Source: Stramonita haemastoma (Eukaryota > Mollusca > Gastropoda > Neogastropoda > Muricidae). From it: a DNA stretch of 32,500 bases. The notes under the pieces are model-generated. The model saw nothing but the letters and a program-made list of their open reading frames with translations, ran no database searches and was not told the DNA's origin. Of this stretch, positions 1 to 11,600 are shown one piece after another. Position numbers and translations under genes: made by a program. The first letter of the stretch is position 1. The number at the start of each line of letters is the position of its first letter. Location of the stretch: the NCBI GenBank assembly GCA_030674155.1, contig CM060328.1, positions 37,553,067 through 37,585,566 on the forward strand, in the 5' to 3' direction.

Positions 1-51
<51 letters not shown>

Positions 52-180
52 TACATACATACATACATACATACATACATTCATACACACACACGCACAC
101 ACGCACACACGCATGCATGCACGCACGCACGCACACACACATACCTACCTACCTACCTACCTACCTACCTACCTACCTAC

Positions 181-246
<66 letters not shown>

Positions 247-278
247 CTATATATAGATATATATATAGATATATATAT

Positions 279-342
<64 letters not shown>
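1..342. repeat. Compound microsatellite (CA)n-(CATA)n-(CTAC)n-(CTAT)n-(TA)n
   Basis: A continuous run of simple repeats: CA at the left edge, CATA units to about 80, mixed CA/CG steps to 140, CTAC units at about 143-180, CTAT units at about 181-245, then a TA tract to 342. Each block grades into the next by a base change, as expected from successive slippage. Apparent open frames here are repeat translations and do not look like genes. Confidence 0.95.
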
Positions 343-347
<5 letters not shown>

Positions 348-461
348 TCCAAGGAGAAGAAAAAGAGGTAGACCAAGGAGAGAAAGGCAGAACTTAGAGA
401 GGAATAGACTGGAGGGAACTGGTTGTCAGGCCTTCTGGGGTGCCCGCACGGTCGTCAAACT

Positions 462-463
<2 letters not shown>
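343..463 (+). mobile_element. LINE 3'-end fragment (non-LTR retrotransposon)
   Basis: The + strand encodes a basic stretch [13 protein letters not shown], then in a shifted frame WRELVVRPSGVPARSSN followed by a stop near 460. That is the usual C-terminal tail of animal endonuclease/reverse-transcriptase LINEs of the Jockey/CR1/RTE type (basic RRRGRP, then WRxLV). The frame is broken, so this is a dead 3' stub of about 120 bp, sandwiched between two TA tracts. Family assignment is from the tail motif only. Confidence 0.6.
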
Positions 464-545
<82 letters not shown>

Positions 546-555
546 TATATATATA
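464..555. repeat. (TA)n microsatellite
   Basis: About 90 bp of nearly pure TA with a few phase slips, directly after the LINE stub. It may have grown from the retroposon tail, which would explain the position. Confidence 0.95.
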
Positions 556-742
556 AAGCGAAAGTAAAACAATCAGCATAATTATATACGTTATCTAATA
601 TTTCGGCTTTCGCCTTCCTCAGGGGGTGTTTATTGCGATGACGTGATGGTATGACATCAATGTTACCATACGTCATTGTGAAACTTTGTTTTGATATTTT
701 TACAAACTTTGTTTTGATCTCTGTCTGTCTGTCTGTCTGAAG

Positions 743-793
743 TCTGAGTATGACGTTGAAGTAAAACAATTTTACTTAAACGTCATACTGAGA
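743..793. repeat. Near-perfect inverted repeat (hairpin)
   Basis: Left arm 743-766 and right arm 770-793 are reverse complements at 22 of 24 positions, with a 3-base loop (CAA). The left arm is preceded by a short (CTGT)n run and the right arm is followed by CAGACAGAGAG, so the symmetry extends loosely outward. It may be a remnant of a palindromic MITE; no gene is associated. Confidence 0.85.
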
Positions 794-801
794 CACCAGA
801 C

Positions 802-807
<6 letters not shown>

Positions 808-845
<38 letters not shown>

Positions 846-951
846 TTCCGTGCGCGCGCGCGCGCGCGCGCCCGCAAATTAATTTTAGTGCATACTCAAT
901 GTACCATCTGGAAATAAGATTTTGATTTGATTTGATTTGATTGATTTGATC
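808..951. repeat. (GA)n, (CG)n and (TTTGA)n microsatellites
   Basis: A GA tract at about 808-842, a rare alternating CG tract at about 851-871, and imperfect TTTGA/TTGA units at about 925-951. The CG tract is notable because alternating CpG usually decays in methylated genomes. Confidence 0.9.
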
Positions 952-1411
952 TCTCTCCCCAACCCCACCAATCACATTCTACAAGGTCATATGCCAAGTG
1001 ATTCTTTATCATTACTTTAGCTTAAGATTAAAAAAAAAAAATTAAAGTGGTGGTTTTTCTACGCGTTGTGGATGAAATCGTTCACCCCACGCTGCCCTCC
1101 CCTGGTTAAATTCATTACGTCCACTTTCCAAAGTTTCGGAAAAAATCCCAGTTTCTTTGTCCGTGTAATCTCATTGATTCTTCCAAAAGAGACAAAGCTG
1201 CTTTTCTTTATGACCAGCTTTATCCACAGAATATAAAAGGCTATGTTTTGCAAAACATATTTTGTGATCAAACAGAAACTGAAAATATTTCCTTTTTCCC
1301 CCCCTTCTGAGAATGGAATTAATGCGTCTTACCACGGTGTGAGGGGAAGGGGAGGGGGGGGGGCAGCTCTCTGTACTTTCCATACTTTGTCACAGTAAAG
1401 CTGTGTATGAT
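952..1411. other. No gene seen
   Basis: Unremarkable AT-rich sequence with a poly-A run near 1030 and a G-run near 1352. Short open frames on the minus strand have no recognisable domain and no splice support. Confidence 0.6.
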
Positions 1412-1711
1412 TGAAGGTAAATGTAAAAGGTAAAGGTGTCCCATAACCTATGTGGTCGTAGGGGAGCGAAACGTCAGATCAGAGACTTCAGCTTCTCCAG
1501 GAGCCAGCATACTGAAGGCGGCGCCCATATCCTCTCCTTTGCTGCTTTGACTTACCTGACCTAAAGAGGGCAGGTACCCATTTACAGCTGGATGAATTGG
1601 GGATCTCTAGTGAAGCCAAGGCACACAAACGGTCACCCATCCAGTTGGTGACTACGCTCGATGCTGCTTGGGGAATTGGAAGGGAGTGCTCTGACCACTA
1701 AGCCGTCCCCG
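1412..1711 (-). mobile_element. tRNA-derived SINE-like repeat, reversed
   Basis: Read on the minus strand it starts GGGGACGGCTTAGTGGTCAG (from about 1711 downward), a tRNA/A-box-like head closely similar to the element entering at the right edge of the window (32448 on). The body runs down to the AGGTAAAGGTG region near 1425. The B box is weak in this copy. Confidence 0.5.
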
Positions 1712-1762
1712 TAAATGAATGATGAATGAATGAATCGTCAATGAATAAATGAATTGTCAAAA

Positions 1763-2470
1763 ATGGCTTGTTGCGACAGGTTCGGCATTTTGCAAGAGGT
1801 GAGGAACGCTGAGCAGTTTGACGGCATGAACATCATTGTCGTGGATCTCGGAGTGCGCAACTACAGCAACTTCGTCGCTGGCATGACGTCAGTCCGGGAG
1901 AACGTCATCGACTATGACGTACGAGATAGACGCATTCCAGACATTATACAACAGATCCTCGACCGTATCTGCGAGTGTACGTATTATATGTTATTAAACT
2001 TGTAGATTTAGGCTTTAGATCTAGGTGTAATAATCAACCCAGTATCTGTCACTGTAGCCTAGCAGTTTCTGATTGTATTATAGATCGAAATCGACGTTTA
2101 GGAAAATGAAATTTGTTTTAAAGAGAACTTGAAGTGGAATTATTGCTTCTAGATCTAGATGTTTTATCAATAAGGAAGGCAAACAATTAAAAACCCCATT
2201 CCTGGAGAAAATGTTTGCAATTTTTTTTTTTTTTAATAAACAAATGTTGAAATGTTGTGATGGTGGAGAACTTGCATTATGTATATTGCATTATAGACCC
2301 CTTTGCTGCATCTCATGTTTTCGTTTGTTTCTCGTCTGTTGCAGATGTGGGCTTCAACTTTGGTGAGGTGTTGCCATCCTAGGGTTACTTTGCTGTACGT
2401 TCATCCGCAAGCCTGCATTCTGGGTTTGTACTAACCTACCTCGGTTTACTTGATTGCTTTCTTGTTGGGT

Positions 2471-2502
<32 letters not shown>

Positions 2503-3201
2503 TTTGTGTGTGTGTGTGTGTGTGCGTGCGCGCGTGTGTGTTTAGGGGGGGGGGGTGGTTTGTTCTTTCATGCTTTTTCCCCTACTGATTTGACAGTGAT
2601 TTGAACTGACACCCTGATAATGCCATTAGGTCACCAGCCTGATGCTCTAGCCCCAGGCTAAAACTTTTTGTTATCAATGCTTGAAGAGTTGGGGGGGGGG
2701 GGGAGGGGACGTTTTTTCTTTTTTTTTATTGGGGGGGGGGGGGGGGGGGTCCTGCTCAAAGGTTACTAATGGTGAGATTGTGTGAATGCTACCGTTTACC
2801 CTCATCAAGGTAGCCATATGCTGCTTTTGGGGATGATGTTTAACTTTAAGCACAAAGCCAGTGTGCATGCTGTTTATAGAACTTGTTATATGACTGTATT
2901 GTCATACCGACACACAGAAGCCTACTCTGTTTTGATATTTTAGTGTATGTATGTAATTGAATTTGAATCCACGACCTACACATTAAGAGTGACATATATA
3001 GATTATATATTACAGGATGGACGTTTGTTTCAACACTCTTATTACCACAGCAATAGTGTTTTATACGTTTGTTTGTGGTTAACCTTGTTGATATATTTTA
3101 ACACACGTTTGTCATTTGAACTTACGCACAGGACCTTTTGTTCCACCATTTAGTAACTACCAACAACTTGGGAGGGGGAGGGAGAGAGAGGGGGGGAAAG
3201 C

Positions 3202-3282
<81 letters not shown>

Positions 3283-3423
3283 TGATGGGGCAACATGTAA
3301 ATGATGGAATCATGGCCGTGCAATTGCATTTGCCTTATTTTTATTTACTGACGGACGTGTGTTTTGTTCTTCCAGATTGAAACCTACAATTTGCCCGACT
3401 ATCAAAGGGGAAACAATCCATGA
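1763..3423 (+). CDS. Small unidentified protein, three coding exons (possible DUF4347-like fold)
   Basis: Proposed exons are 1763-1976, 2345-2367 and 3376-3423, joined in frame to 94 residues. The ATG at 1763 has a good context (AAAATGG). Intron 1 has donor GTACGT and a pyrimidine-rich acceptor ending GTTGCAG. Exon 2 is tiny. Its in-frame donor GAG|GTGTTG is weak; a stronger donor five bases upstream (TTTG|GTGAGG, exon end 2362) would instead stop two codons later as ...GFNFD, and read-through would end ...EVLPS. Exon 1 contains NIIVVDLGVRNYSNFVAGM then DYDVRDRRIPDIIQQILDRI. The VD-x-x-V-x-x-Y plus D-x-x-x-D-x-I spacing recalls the start of DUF4347, but that is a weak inference. No signal peptide or membrane segment is visible. 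AATAAA overlaps the stop (3423-3428), with further signals at 3626 and 4058. The gene could also begin with exons left of the window. Confidence 0.55.
2468..2540. repeat. (GT)n microsatellite, intronic
   Basis: Interrupted GT tract in intron 2 of the small gene, followed by a G-run near 2546. Confidence 0.9.
2691..2749. repeat. Two poly-G runs with T-rich spacer
   Basis: G-rich run 2691-2708 and an uninterrupted 19-G run 2731-2749. Runs of this kind can form G-quadruplexes and are also common places for assembly error. Confidence 0.85.
3175..3279. repeat. (GA)n microsatellite, intronic
   Basis: About 100 bp of GA with an early G-rich interruption, about 100 bp upstream of the last exon of the small gene. 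It is a purine mirror repeat on the sense strand. The apparent long ER/RE open frames come from this tract. Confidence 0.95.
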
Positions 3424-5700
3424 ATAAAGGAGAAGTAAACCCTGAAGTACCACTGTGACATCCAGTATGCGCATTCCTTCTCAAGCTCTTCGGATGACAA
3501 CCATCCCAAAGCCAACCGTTTTCATTTCTTGTATTGTCATCTGCACCATGCTCTTCATACTGTCTTCTTTCATCTACTCTGTGTGGTCATTGCGACAAGA
3601 CCTTCTTCATATTGTTCTCAGGAATATTAAAGTTAAATCTCACCCTTTGGTTTGAAAGACATTGCCCTGTGATCATGAAAAGCAGACCAAAAAACAAACA
3701 ACAACCAAAAAAAAAAATCCAGAGAACACACACCCACACACACACACACACATTGAGAAAAAAAACCCAGTCAGCAGCATTTTTTTAGTTTCAGGCCAGG
3801 TTTCATGGTGTGATAGTTTACATGTATGAAACCAACAGTGTATATAACTTGCATCTTTCTGAAGAACAATGTGTTTTGATGTATTACTCCTCTCCTCATT
3901 TTCCCTTCTGTTCACCATTTCTGTATCCTTTCTCTCCAGTATAGCATTACTTTTATATCTGTGAAGAATTAGAAATGATAGTATTTACGACCATTGAGAA
4001 GTTTAATGTTGGCAAAATGAAGAGCTTTTCAACTTTTCTTCAATGTTTGTAAAATTTAATAAATCTCATACACAAAACTTTATGAATGTCAAATGGTCTT
4101 TTCTTTATTCTGAAAGTGGTGAATCATGCATTGAGCATCTGTATACACAAACTCTTCAGGCCGCTACCTCTTCCTCATCCCCTCTACACACACACACAGG
4201 CACACGTGTACACACACACACACTCCTGCACCTGATTTCACTGATATGATTGCATTTGAGTGCACTACAAATGGGATACCCACTCTTGTTTCGTCTCTTT
4301 ATCCTGTATGATGTGTGGACAGAGAACATGTCTTTGGAGAAAGTTGATACAGTCTTCTTCTTCGTTGTCAAGCGCTCAGACGGCAACTATTGTTGTCTGT
4401 CATATGAGCGAAAGTGTGTTGTGCTGTCATTAACCAACTGAGTGACAAATCAGGTCCAGCGCTAACGCATCTTATTTCATGAGTTGGCACATAAGAAGAT
4501 GCACCTACATGGCAAGTCACAGTGAAATGTAGCACATTAAACAGGCTACATGTATAGACATTCACAGCCTTGTTTGTCATGAATCAGTGGCCTAGAGGTA
4601 ATGCACTAATGTAAGCAGTGACAGGGAGGGGGTTCCATTTCCATCCCATGCTAAGCTTTCCACCATCCACTAGGTTATGAATGGTGGTCTGGAAATGAAG
4701 CTTTTTGATGAGATGATAAAGAGGCAAGAATTGGGGTTAGAACAGTTCAGTTGTGAAAGCATGTTAAGCATAAAGAAGGCAGGAGGGGGTGGGGAACATA
4801 GAGTGTGTTTGCAGAACTATCAACAACCTTTCGTCTGGAGCTCACTTTGGCACTGACTTGATTTTCTTCAAAGTCTTTTGGATGAGACAAACAGCCATGG
4901 TCCACAGTGCAGATGCACTCTAAACTTCTGGCACACACATTGAAATCTATCCATTTTTTTGTACAAGAGTGACCAGTTATGGCTGGTGGAATCAATAGAA
5001 ACATACGTAATATGCAATATAAGGTTCCACTTGAAATTGCAACGCTGGGCAGTATAGATTTTTTTGAAGAACAAGAAGACGAGTTGAAGTGTATTACGTA
5101 CTATAAAGCGCTAACCAACTCACATGTAATGTAATCACATCAACATCTGACTCACAGGTGTGCACACAAATATTCAATACACATAAACATACAGGTACAC
5201 ACACACATGCAGATACATACAGGCAGACATGCATTTGAATGTACACAATCATATAAACATGCACAAACACAAAATATGACAAATATCTGAAAGCCAACAA
5301 AAATATTATCAAACATTTAATTTCATCAACTTCGGACAAAGTTTGAGAAAATCTGTACCAAAACTGTAGTTTGGGTCAAAGTGGCATGTCAGGATAGTCA
5401 TAGAAAAAAAAATCCTGCAAAGTCTTTCAGTTATTCTCACAAGCAAGCAACTCTCATTTCTTATCTTATCAGCCCGCTGGACTCAAAGAGTTCCATCAAG
5501 AACAAAAATTCATCCAGACTGCGATGCTATGACATTCTATTCAAACTAGTATGTCAAACAAATTCATCCAAATTATGACGTTATCAATAATAGATCCTCA
5601 GCTTCATCTAAAGTAGTTGTAAGGAACATTAGTAACAGAACCAAAAACAAGTGCAAGCACTGTTTTCACTCGGAAACATACTGAACTTTCTCTTTACTTT
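3424..5700. other. Gene-free stretch; scattered CA tracts
   Basis: It holds the probable 3' flank of the small gene (ATTAAA at 3626, AATAAA at 4058-4063), short CA tracts near 3730, 4187-4222 and 5155-5215, and a possible weak tRNA-like segment near 4575-4640. No open frame has domain content or convincing splice sites. Confidence 0.6.
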
Positions 5701-5704
5701 CTCA

Positions 5705-5876
5705 ATTTGAAATCAGGCTGCTTTCACCTGGAAGAGGTGTTGCCACAAGAGCAGCGCTACCCTTTTTTTCTTTTTACTGTCTGCAACTGTATTTATTTCC
5801 CTATCAGAGTGGCTTTTTTCTACAGAATATTGCCAGGGACAACTCTCTTGTTGCCTTGGGTTCTTTTACATGCGCT
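5705..5876 (+). repeat. Dispersed repeat, copy 1 (second copy at 14228-14392)
   Basis: The block starting GTGTTGCCACAAGAGCAGCG and continuing through GAGTGGCTTTTTTCTACAGA to GGTTCTTTTACATGCGC recurs in the same orientation near 14228-14392 with substitutions and small indels. No coding capacity; probably an old SINE or DNA-element body. Confidence 0.75.
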
Positions 5877-5889
5877 AAATAATTATGAG

Positions 5890-6686
5890 TAACACATGGG
5901 ACCTCGGATAATCATCTCATCTGTAAGACTATCATCCAGACCACTACTTAGGGTTTAATGGATGGTGGAAAATGTTGGGGTCCAAACGGGGTTTGAACCA
6001 CTGCACACTTCTGACTCAAGACTGTTCACTTTTTCAATTAACCCAAAATGTAAAAAGCACACTCAGCTCAGGGAAAAAGTCAGCCAGAGCCTGAGCAATC
6101 ACTGTACTGTGTTTGATGGAATCTGAACCCACAATCTTTCAGCCAAGAAACACACCACTAATCACTGTACTGCAAAGCACATGAAGAATTATAGGTTTCT
6201 TATTTTTCTTTGTCGTTGAAATTTTTTTTTCTTCTTTCTTTCTTTCTGTTTCACTCCCAGACATGAACTGATCAAACAAGACTGAAGCAAACCTGAGAGC
6301 CACAACAGATTGCAGATCTTTTTTATTACTAGTCTGACTGGGCTGCATTAGGTTGTTGGGTTGTTTTTTAAAAAAAATATTATGGAATAATCTTATAATC
6401 ATGAACTCAATAAACAGAATTGAAAGTGTAATGATATATGACTTAGTAGGCTGTTTTTAACATTTCGACTACTGCTTGTATAATATTCAATCTCAGCCTA
6501 GCCCTGAGCACATATACCACCAAAACAATGAATTTGTTTTATCAAAAAATGTCAGCAATTTGCCGTACACTTAAAACCACGCATTTTCTTTCTTGACCAC
6601 ACACACGTATACACACAAGTACACATTTCCTTTCATTTGTTAAAATCACAATCCAATTTCCTGATACAGCAATGACAAATAGGCTA

Positions 6687-6690
<4 letters not shown>
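5890..6690. other. Gene-free stretch upstream of the CA arrays
   Basis: It contains CACATGGGACCTCGG (5894-5908) and AACGGGGTTTGAACC (5986-6000), which look like reversed SINE pieces, and AT-rich unique sequence. No gene was found. Confidence 0.5.
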
Positions 6691-6746
<56 letters not shown>

Positions 6747-6849
6747 GCTCGCTCGCTCACTCACTCACTCACTCAGTCACTCAGTGAGCACTCACTCACT
6801 CACTCAGTCACTCAGACACACAACACACACACATTCACTCAGTCAGTCA

Positions 6850-6902
<53 letters not shown>

Positions 6903-7014
6903 ATTTCCCTTCATTTATTAAAAACACAATCCAACTTCCTGATACAGCAATGACAAGTAGGCTACTGAAACACACACACACACACACTCACACTCACACA
7001 CACTCACACACACT

Positions 7015-7072
<58 letters not shown>

Positions 7073-7080
7073 ACACACGC
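6619..7080. repeat. Compound (CA)n/(CACT)n array with a duplicated 70-bp unit
   Basis: CA tracts at about 6691-6742, 6850-6898 and 6970-7075 are separated by CTCA/CACT units (about 6745-6850). A unit of about 70 bp, ACATTTCCTTTCATTTGTTA through GGCTACTGAAA, occurs at 6622-6692 and again at 6900-6970, each copy flanked by CA. AATAAA on the minus strand (forward TTTATT, 6914-6919) could be the MRPS30 poly-A signal, about 305 bp after its stop. Confidence 0.85.
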
Positions 7081-7223
7081 ACGCACAGACACAACTCCCG
7101 GACAAAACAATAGTGACAAAACAATAGGCCAGCAAAACCACCCGCCTTGACACAAATCTTCCTAGCAAACAACCGTCTCTACTCAAAACATTCGCTGTTC
7201 AACACACACACACCCCCCACGTC

Positions 7224-8566
7224 TCATTCAACCTCATACAGCTCCTCCTCCACCACCTCCACCACCTCCTTCTTCATGGGAATGAACTCCTTCTCCTCTT
7301 CCGCCAAAGATGGAAGCGTAGGTCGCAAGTTGTAGGGGCGATCGGCGGGCGCCACAGCCAGACAGGCAATCAGCTGCCTCAGGACCTCTGGGTTGAAGCC
7401 TTGCACCTGGCCCCCTTTCACCTCGTCGTACAGCTTGGCAGGGGAGTCTGCCCAGCACAGGTTGACCCGGTCGTTGGCCTCCGCGTCCTTCCACAGCTGC
7501 AGGGTGTTGAGCTGGTAGGCCAGGAACTGCCAGTGCTGGCCGTCCGTCAGGATGGTCTGGGTGGTCAGCGGGTAGGTGAGGTCGATGAGGGTGTTGAAGC
7601 CTGCGACAGTCAGGACAGCAGGTGTGAGTCAAGACGGCAGGTTTGATTAGCCGGGCAGAATCTTGCCGCGTGAGTAAAACTACAGGATTTGGGTATCACG
7701 TGAAATGATGTGTAGTTTTTGTTTCATAGTGATAGACATTTGGTATCAATGTCTTTTCAAGAGGGATGGTGGCGAGACAGTTAAGATATTAACCTGCCAA
7801 GCAAGTAAACTGTGAGGTTTGGGGTTTGATTCTTAGCCTTGCTCATTCTTTCTTCTTAGTTTTAATGGAAAAAAAAATCCAACTAAACATTAAAGTCCTT
7901 TTGATGAGACTACTACCCAAGACACTATGTACAAATGCACATAAAACATCTTGCACACATGTTAAAAGCCTATTCTGCCTTTTGAAAGTATATGGCATTT
8001 CGTGCTGGTAGGAATGGAATCTTGACAGAAGTTTCAAAAACGCATGCACACAGGCCTTGATTTTAAGAACACCCTTGTCAGGATCATGGTTGCTGTAGAA
8101 TTGACCAGCACATACATATTAACATGATATACACTTAAATTTTCTCAAAGTCAAAAAGGGGGATTGCCACTGAAAGGCAGAAAACCTTCTCATGATCTGC
8201 ATGTTACAGACAACTTAATCAAAATTGCATTTAGAATTATCTACATAACTGTAGTAATGCATAGAAGAAAGCACACATGATCCAAAAAGTTTTGAAGATT
8301 GAATTTCTTTGAGAAGCAGTGTCAGTTTGGAAAATACTATTTTTACACAAGTACTGGTAAACATACACTGCTTTAACAGTGCTTAGCTGACCTTGGTTGC
8401 ATGCCTGTGCAGCCAGCCAGACAAAGGCAGCCCCAATGCCCTGACCCAGGCGAGCCTGCTGTGCATGGCTGTCCCCGTATTTGGCAGCTGTGTGATAGGT
8501 CCACACAGTGTTCAACACAGCCAAACTGCCAAACTCACAGGGATCACCCCATACATGACCTGAAAA

Positions 8567-8652
<86 letters not shown>

Positions 8653-11600
8653 TCCTGATGACTTGTATATAAATTAATAATACAATTTATATGAATATGT
8701 GACAGCTGTCTTTGATTTACTTACTTATCTATAGATTATACTGAAAAACTCAAATGATCAATTCAGCGTAAGTAGTTTTTCAGTCATCGAGTCAAGATTC
8801 ATGTCTGAAACAGTTACGCTGTTGTGTTCAAAATATACAGCTTATTTACTTATTGCTCATATACTGTTCATGTATACTCCTTAGAAGGAGAATAAGAGGG
8901 AGGGAAGGGGGGATTCCATTTTTCAAATCAAGTATTATTTTATTTTTAATCTGATACGATTAAAATTGACAAACATTAACAAATCATGGAAAATTAATGA
9001 TTTACCAAGTATTATATATTTCATTTTTACAGGGCAAAGAACGTTGAACTTTAAAGCAGTAATCAAGGTTTACAAATTAGTCAGTTTATCAGTTTAGGTA
9101 AAGAAGCAATGAATAAGAATGGTGTTGATAAACACTGAGTAAGTTGTCAAAAGAAAACCCACTTACTCCAACTAAAATATAAAAAAAATCTTAATGGTGA
9201 TAATAAATTAAATGAGAAAAGCCACAGATTATGATCCCAAGGATCAGGTCTAGGGGGCAAGAGTGGGCTGCCTCATCTTTAAAGAAGTGAAAGATCGTTC
9301 CTCATCTTTCATTTGAGGCTATGCCTAGCGCTGCCTGTCAGTTATGTGATGTCAGCTGTGCCTATGCTCAGTCAGTTCAGTTTTTTTTTTTTTTCTTAAT
9401 AAATGCCAAGAGCTACATTTAATTTAGTGTAAAAGATCTTGACAGACTGAAAGCAATGAGAAATTGATAAGCCTTACAAAGTTACGAACAGGTACTTTTT
9501 CATCAGAGCAAAAAATAGATCTTCAGAGATATTGATTATGATTTCACAGCATTACTAATTCCTTCCTTAACATTGGCAGCAGTCTGAAAAGCAAGACACA
9601 CAGACATATATTACATGTTTGTGTTAAAGAGAGCTTTCTGGCCTTCATACCCCTGTTAACAGAGTTAACTTAGGGGTAAGTTAGCCTTTTTAAGTTTAAC
9701 TAAATAGTAGACTGATTAATTGATATGACAATATAACATGTGTAATTTCATATGACAGACAAAGTTCTGACACTACTAGTGACAGTGACACTGTGATTCT
9801 ACTGAGAAATCAAATTATATCATATGAAAATATTGCTCACAGGTTTGTTTGTTTTTTTAACTACTGAAAATTGAAAAACATGTCTTGCCTGTTAGTGTTG
9901 GTTTTGACAGCAAAATGAAACTATAGATAAAGATTTTATTAAAAAAACTGAAATTTGAAAATGTGTTGATTTTGACTTTGACTGTAAAATGAAACAAATG
10001 AGATGAACATAATACTGAAGTCGTGAAGATGTTTCGAATAAAAAAAATATTGAAAACATGTTGGGTTTGAATACAATTTTTTTAATACATAAAATATAAT
10101 TTTTCTCCCATCATCAGGCTCTTTATAGCTCACTATATCAGTATATGATATATCATGGGCACAAACATGATAAAACTAAGAACTTGAAAGTTTACATTTA
10201 CTTTATACTTTAAATGGGCAGTGAGCGAGTGACAAATGTGATTCATGATCAAGTTCTAAGTTAGCTTTTAATTTAAGCAAATCAAATTTCTACAAACCTG
10301 CTTCCACATGGCGCGTTCCTTTGGCTTCATAATGTTGACCATAGACAACAGGACTGTACTGCAGCTTTGGAACCTCCCCCACACTGGGTGATGTATCACG
10401 ACTCACAAACTGGAAAAAAACCAAAAAACTTTTTCCTTTTCCCAATCCCTCCATCTTTAATTTTTTTTTTTTTTTTACCTGACCCATACTCAAAGTCAAA
10501 ACTATTTTAATTCAATAATTTAACTATATTAACTGTGTGAAAAGACTCAGCAGAATATGAAATAGTCTAATTGTAATTAAAAAAAATTAAGAACCATTTG
10601 ATACAAATATTCATTACCTAATAACTTTGATTAAAATTTAAATACATGCTTGTACACTATACTATAGATAATTTCTTCAGTTTACTTGAATACCTATAGA
10701 TTCCAAAAATTATGAATTGGTCATTGTAACTTTTTTCACAATCCCAGTAAAATGAAACACTCATATGCAATAATAACACTGCTATTTGTTCAGTTTTATC
10801 AAATAAACCTTTCTATTAAGTACTGTATTAGTATTTCCTTCTATTCACTTTCTTTTTACATTTTATTCATATTTCACATTTTCTTTTACTATTCAAAACA
10901 GTATAAAAGTAGTCAAGGGAAGGTTGATTTAGTTAAGTACTACACTGAGTTAGTTATTCACTTATTCAGTTATTGTCAACGACTATGAATAAATAGATTT
11001 ATGCCTATGAGTACTTGTAAGTAAATAATTGGTGTCCCTAGACTTTTACTGTTTTAGTATTATGTCTTTTTTGTTGTTTTTAACCAGTATGAGTATGAGA
11101 GTTCTCTGGCAACAACAGTAAAAACAACTAAGATGTATACTAAGTGTACACTAATATTATGTAATACATACACTATAATTATAGTGAGACTGAGATCGCG
11201 TACTAGTGGACAACTTTACTGAGTTTCAACTTTTAAGCTATAGGACTAAGTAAGAAAGTGGATCTAAAGAAGCTTTCTTTCCTAACACTTTTTCCTTATC
11301 TTTGATTTTAAAGACAGCAAAGACAGCAAAGCAAAGATAGAATCTATGCATGTTACTAATGTTCACCGGTAAAAGCAATGACAAATTTACCTCAGGTATG
11401 GGCTTCTCTGCACGCAGTACAAAATCTGCTGTTGTGGTTGATGTAACAGTCACATCATTGACAATCTCAGACTTGAAGAAATCTGGGTTTACCATCCGCT
11501 TACGATTTCTCGTGATGCCATCTCTGTCCCAAAAAGCAGACAATGTGACATTTTCATCATACTGCATTTTCAGTAAATGTGGAAAGTGCTCAGCTAACTG

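Noticed and set aside
3116..3380. Long open frames rich in Arg-Glu or Ser-Leu
   Set aside because: They are translations of the (GA)n array; no splice or domain support, and they overlap on both strands.
7234..7632. 132-codon minus-strand open frame rich in Pro, His and Gly
   Set aside because: It is a shadow frame over MRPS30 exon 4, whose correct frame has clear family homology.
11238..11390. Extension of the first MRPS30 exon to a stop at 11238
   Set aside because: A good donor at 11390 and resumption of homology in exon 2 show this is intron read-through.
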